This document shows positions 63,818 to 64,000 of a stretch of DNA of 64,000 nt, in pieces (positions within the stretch are counted from its first letter, which is position 1; every line of letters begins with the position of its first letter). The notes under the pieces are model-generated. The model was not told where the DNA came from. It did no database searches and saw nothing but the letters and a program-made list of their open reading frames with translations. The position numbers and the translations under genes are program-made. The stretch spans positions 70,300,093 to 70,364,092 of the forward strand of contig CM056738.1 of the NCBI GenBank assembly GCA_029844215.1, written 5' to 3'. Source of the stretch: Przewalskia tangutica. Its lineage: Eukaryota; Streptophyta; Magnoliopsida; Solanales; Solanaceae.

Positions 63818-64000
63818 ATTTTACTTATGCTTAACGCAAGTGTACGTATCGTTACAAGTAATATAGTCTGTAAGACTGAATATCATCCACATAGACTGGT
63901 TATCAAGTACCGATTATCTATTCTATGGTTTTTATTTGGCTAACGTTTTTAGTTTGTGATGTATGACTAAGAATTAAAATTAAGTGCAGAAAATAAACTA
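63818..64000. mobile_element. Start of another Athila-type LTR, cut by the window end
   Basis: cttaacgcaagtgtacgtatcg, caagtaatatagtc, gactgaatatcatccac and tgactaagaatta match the LTR start at 44076-44225 with scattered differences. It continues beyond the window. Confidence 0.75.

Overview
The window is plant nuclear heterochromatin, and everything recognisable but one gene exon is transposable element. A dicot of the nightshade family (Solanaceae) is the best guess. The grounds are the only host-gene exon (a potato-inhibitor-I-type protease inhibitor at 58716-58923), a tRNA-derived SINE inside a copia LTR, and Tat/Ogre-type LTRs that start and end in the way I associate with Solanaceae. 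No bacterial operon, CRISPR array, rRNA gene or free-standing tRNA gene is visible.

Layout. (1) 139-4715: two diverged gypsy-type LTRs joined head to tail with no internal region, each with its own tandem-repeat arrays; the pair cuts into a copia element. (2) 4716-8358: copia A (minus), 3' end lost. (3) 5773-12568 and 12569-19451: a 6.8-6.9 kb tandem duplication. Its junction is a copia element (10444-15209) that is half copia B and half copia A, the signature of unequal crossing over between two copia copies. Each duplicate also carries a plus-strand copia-gag pseudogene and a LINE fragment. (4) 17322-32957: copia B (minus, TSD CAACT), split by a 10.6 kb non-coding Tat/Ogre-like element (19572-30202, TSD ATCGT) rich in tandem repeats. 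A SINE with a 16-bp TSD sits in the 5' LTR of copia B. (5) 32958-40067: one minus-strand LINE reverse transcriptase, scattered into fragments by copia B, a second copia (34018-38869), a foldback element (39197-39480) and MITE-like pieces. (6) 40878-58655: a third copia lineage with long LTRs (copia C, minus), interrupted by an Athila-like element (44051-52762, TSD CACTC) that has gag, protease and a plant-transposon-protein ORF but no reverse transcriptase, RNase H or integrase. (7) 58716-64000: the inhibitor exon, a broken MULE transposase N-terminus, a Tat-type LTR, a copia C-type LTR in plus orientation and the start of another Athila-type LTR.

How it fits together: the order of nesting gives a relative chronology. 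The LINE came first. Copia B landed in it, recombination with neighbouring copia A duplicated the block, and Tat, SINE, Athila and foldback elements decorated the copies. No retroelement here looks able to move by itself, because every pol is frameshifted, truncated or absent.

The most unusual signal is a GC-rich palindrome, GGCRCCGCGGYGCC, that recurs in the LTRs, leaders and gag genes of unrelated families (copia A/B, copia C, Athila) and varies fast between sister copies. Many differences between sister copies cluster at CTGG/CCAG sites, so part of this variation may be a sequencing-consensus artefact.
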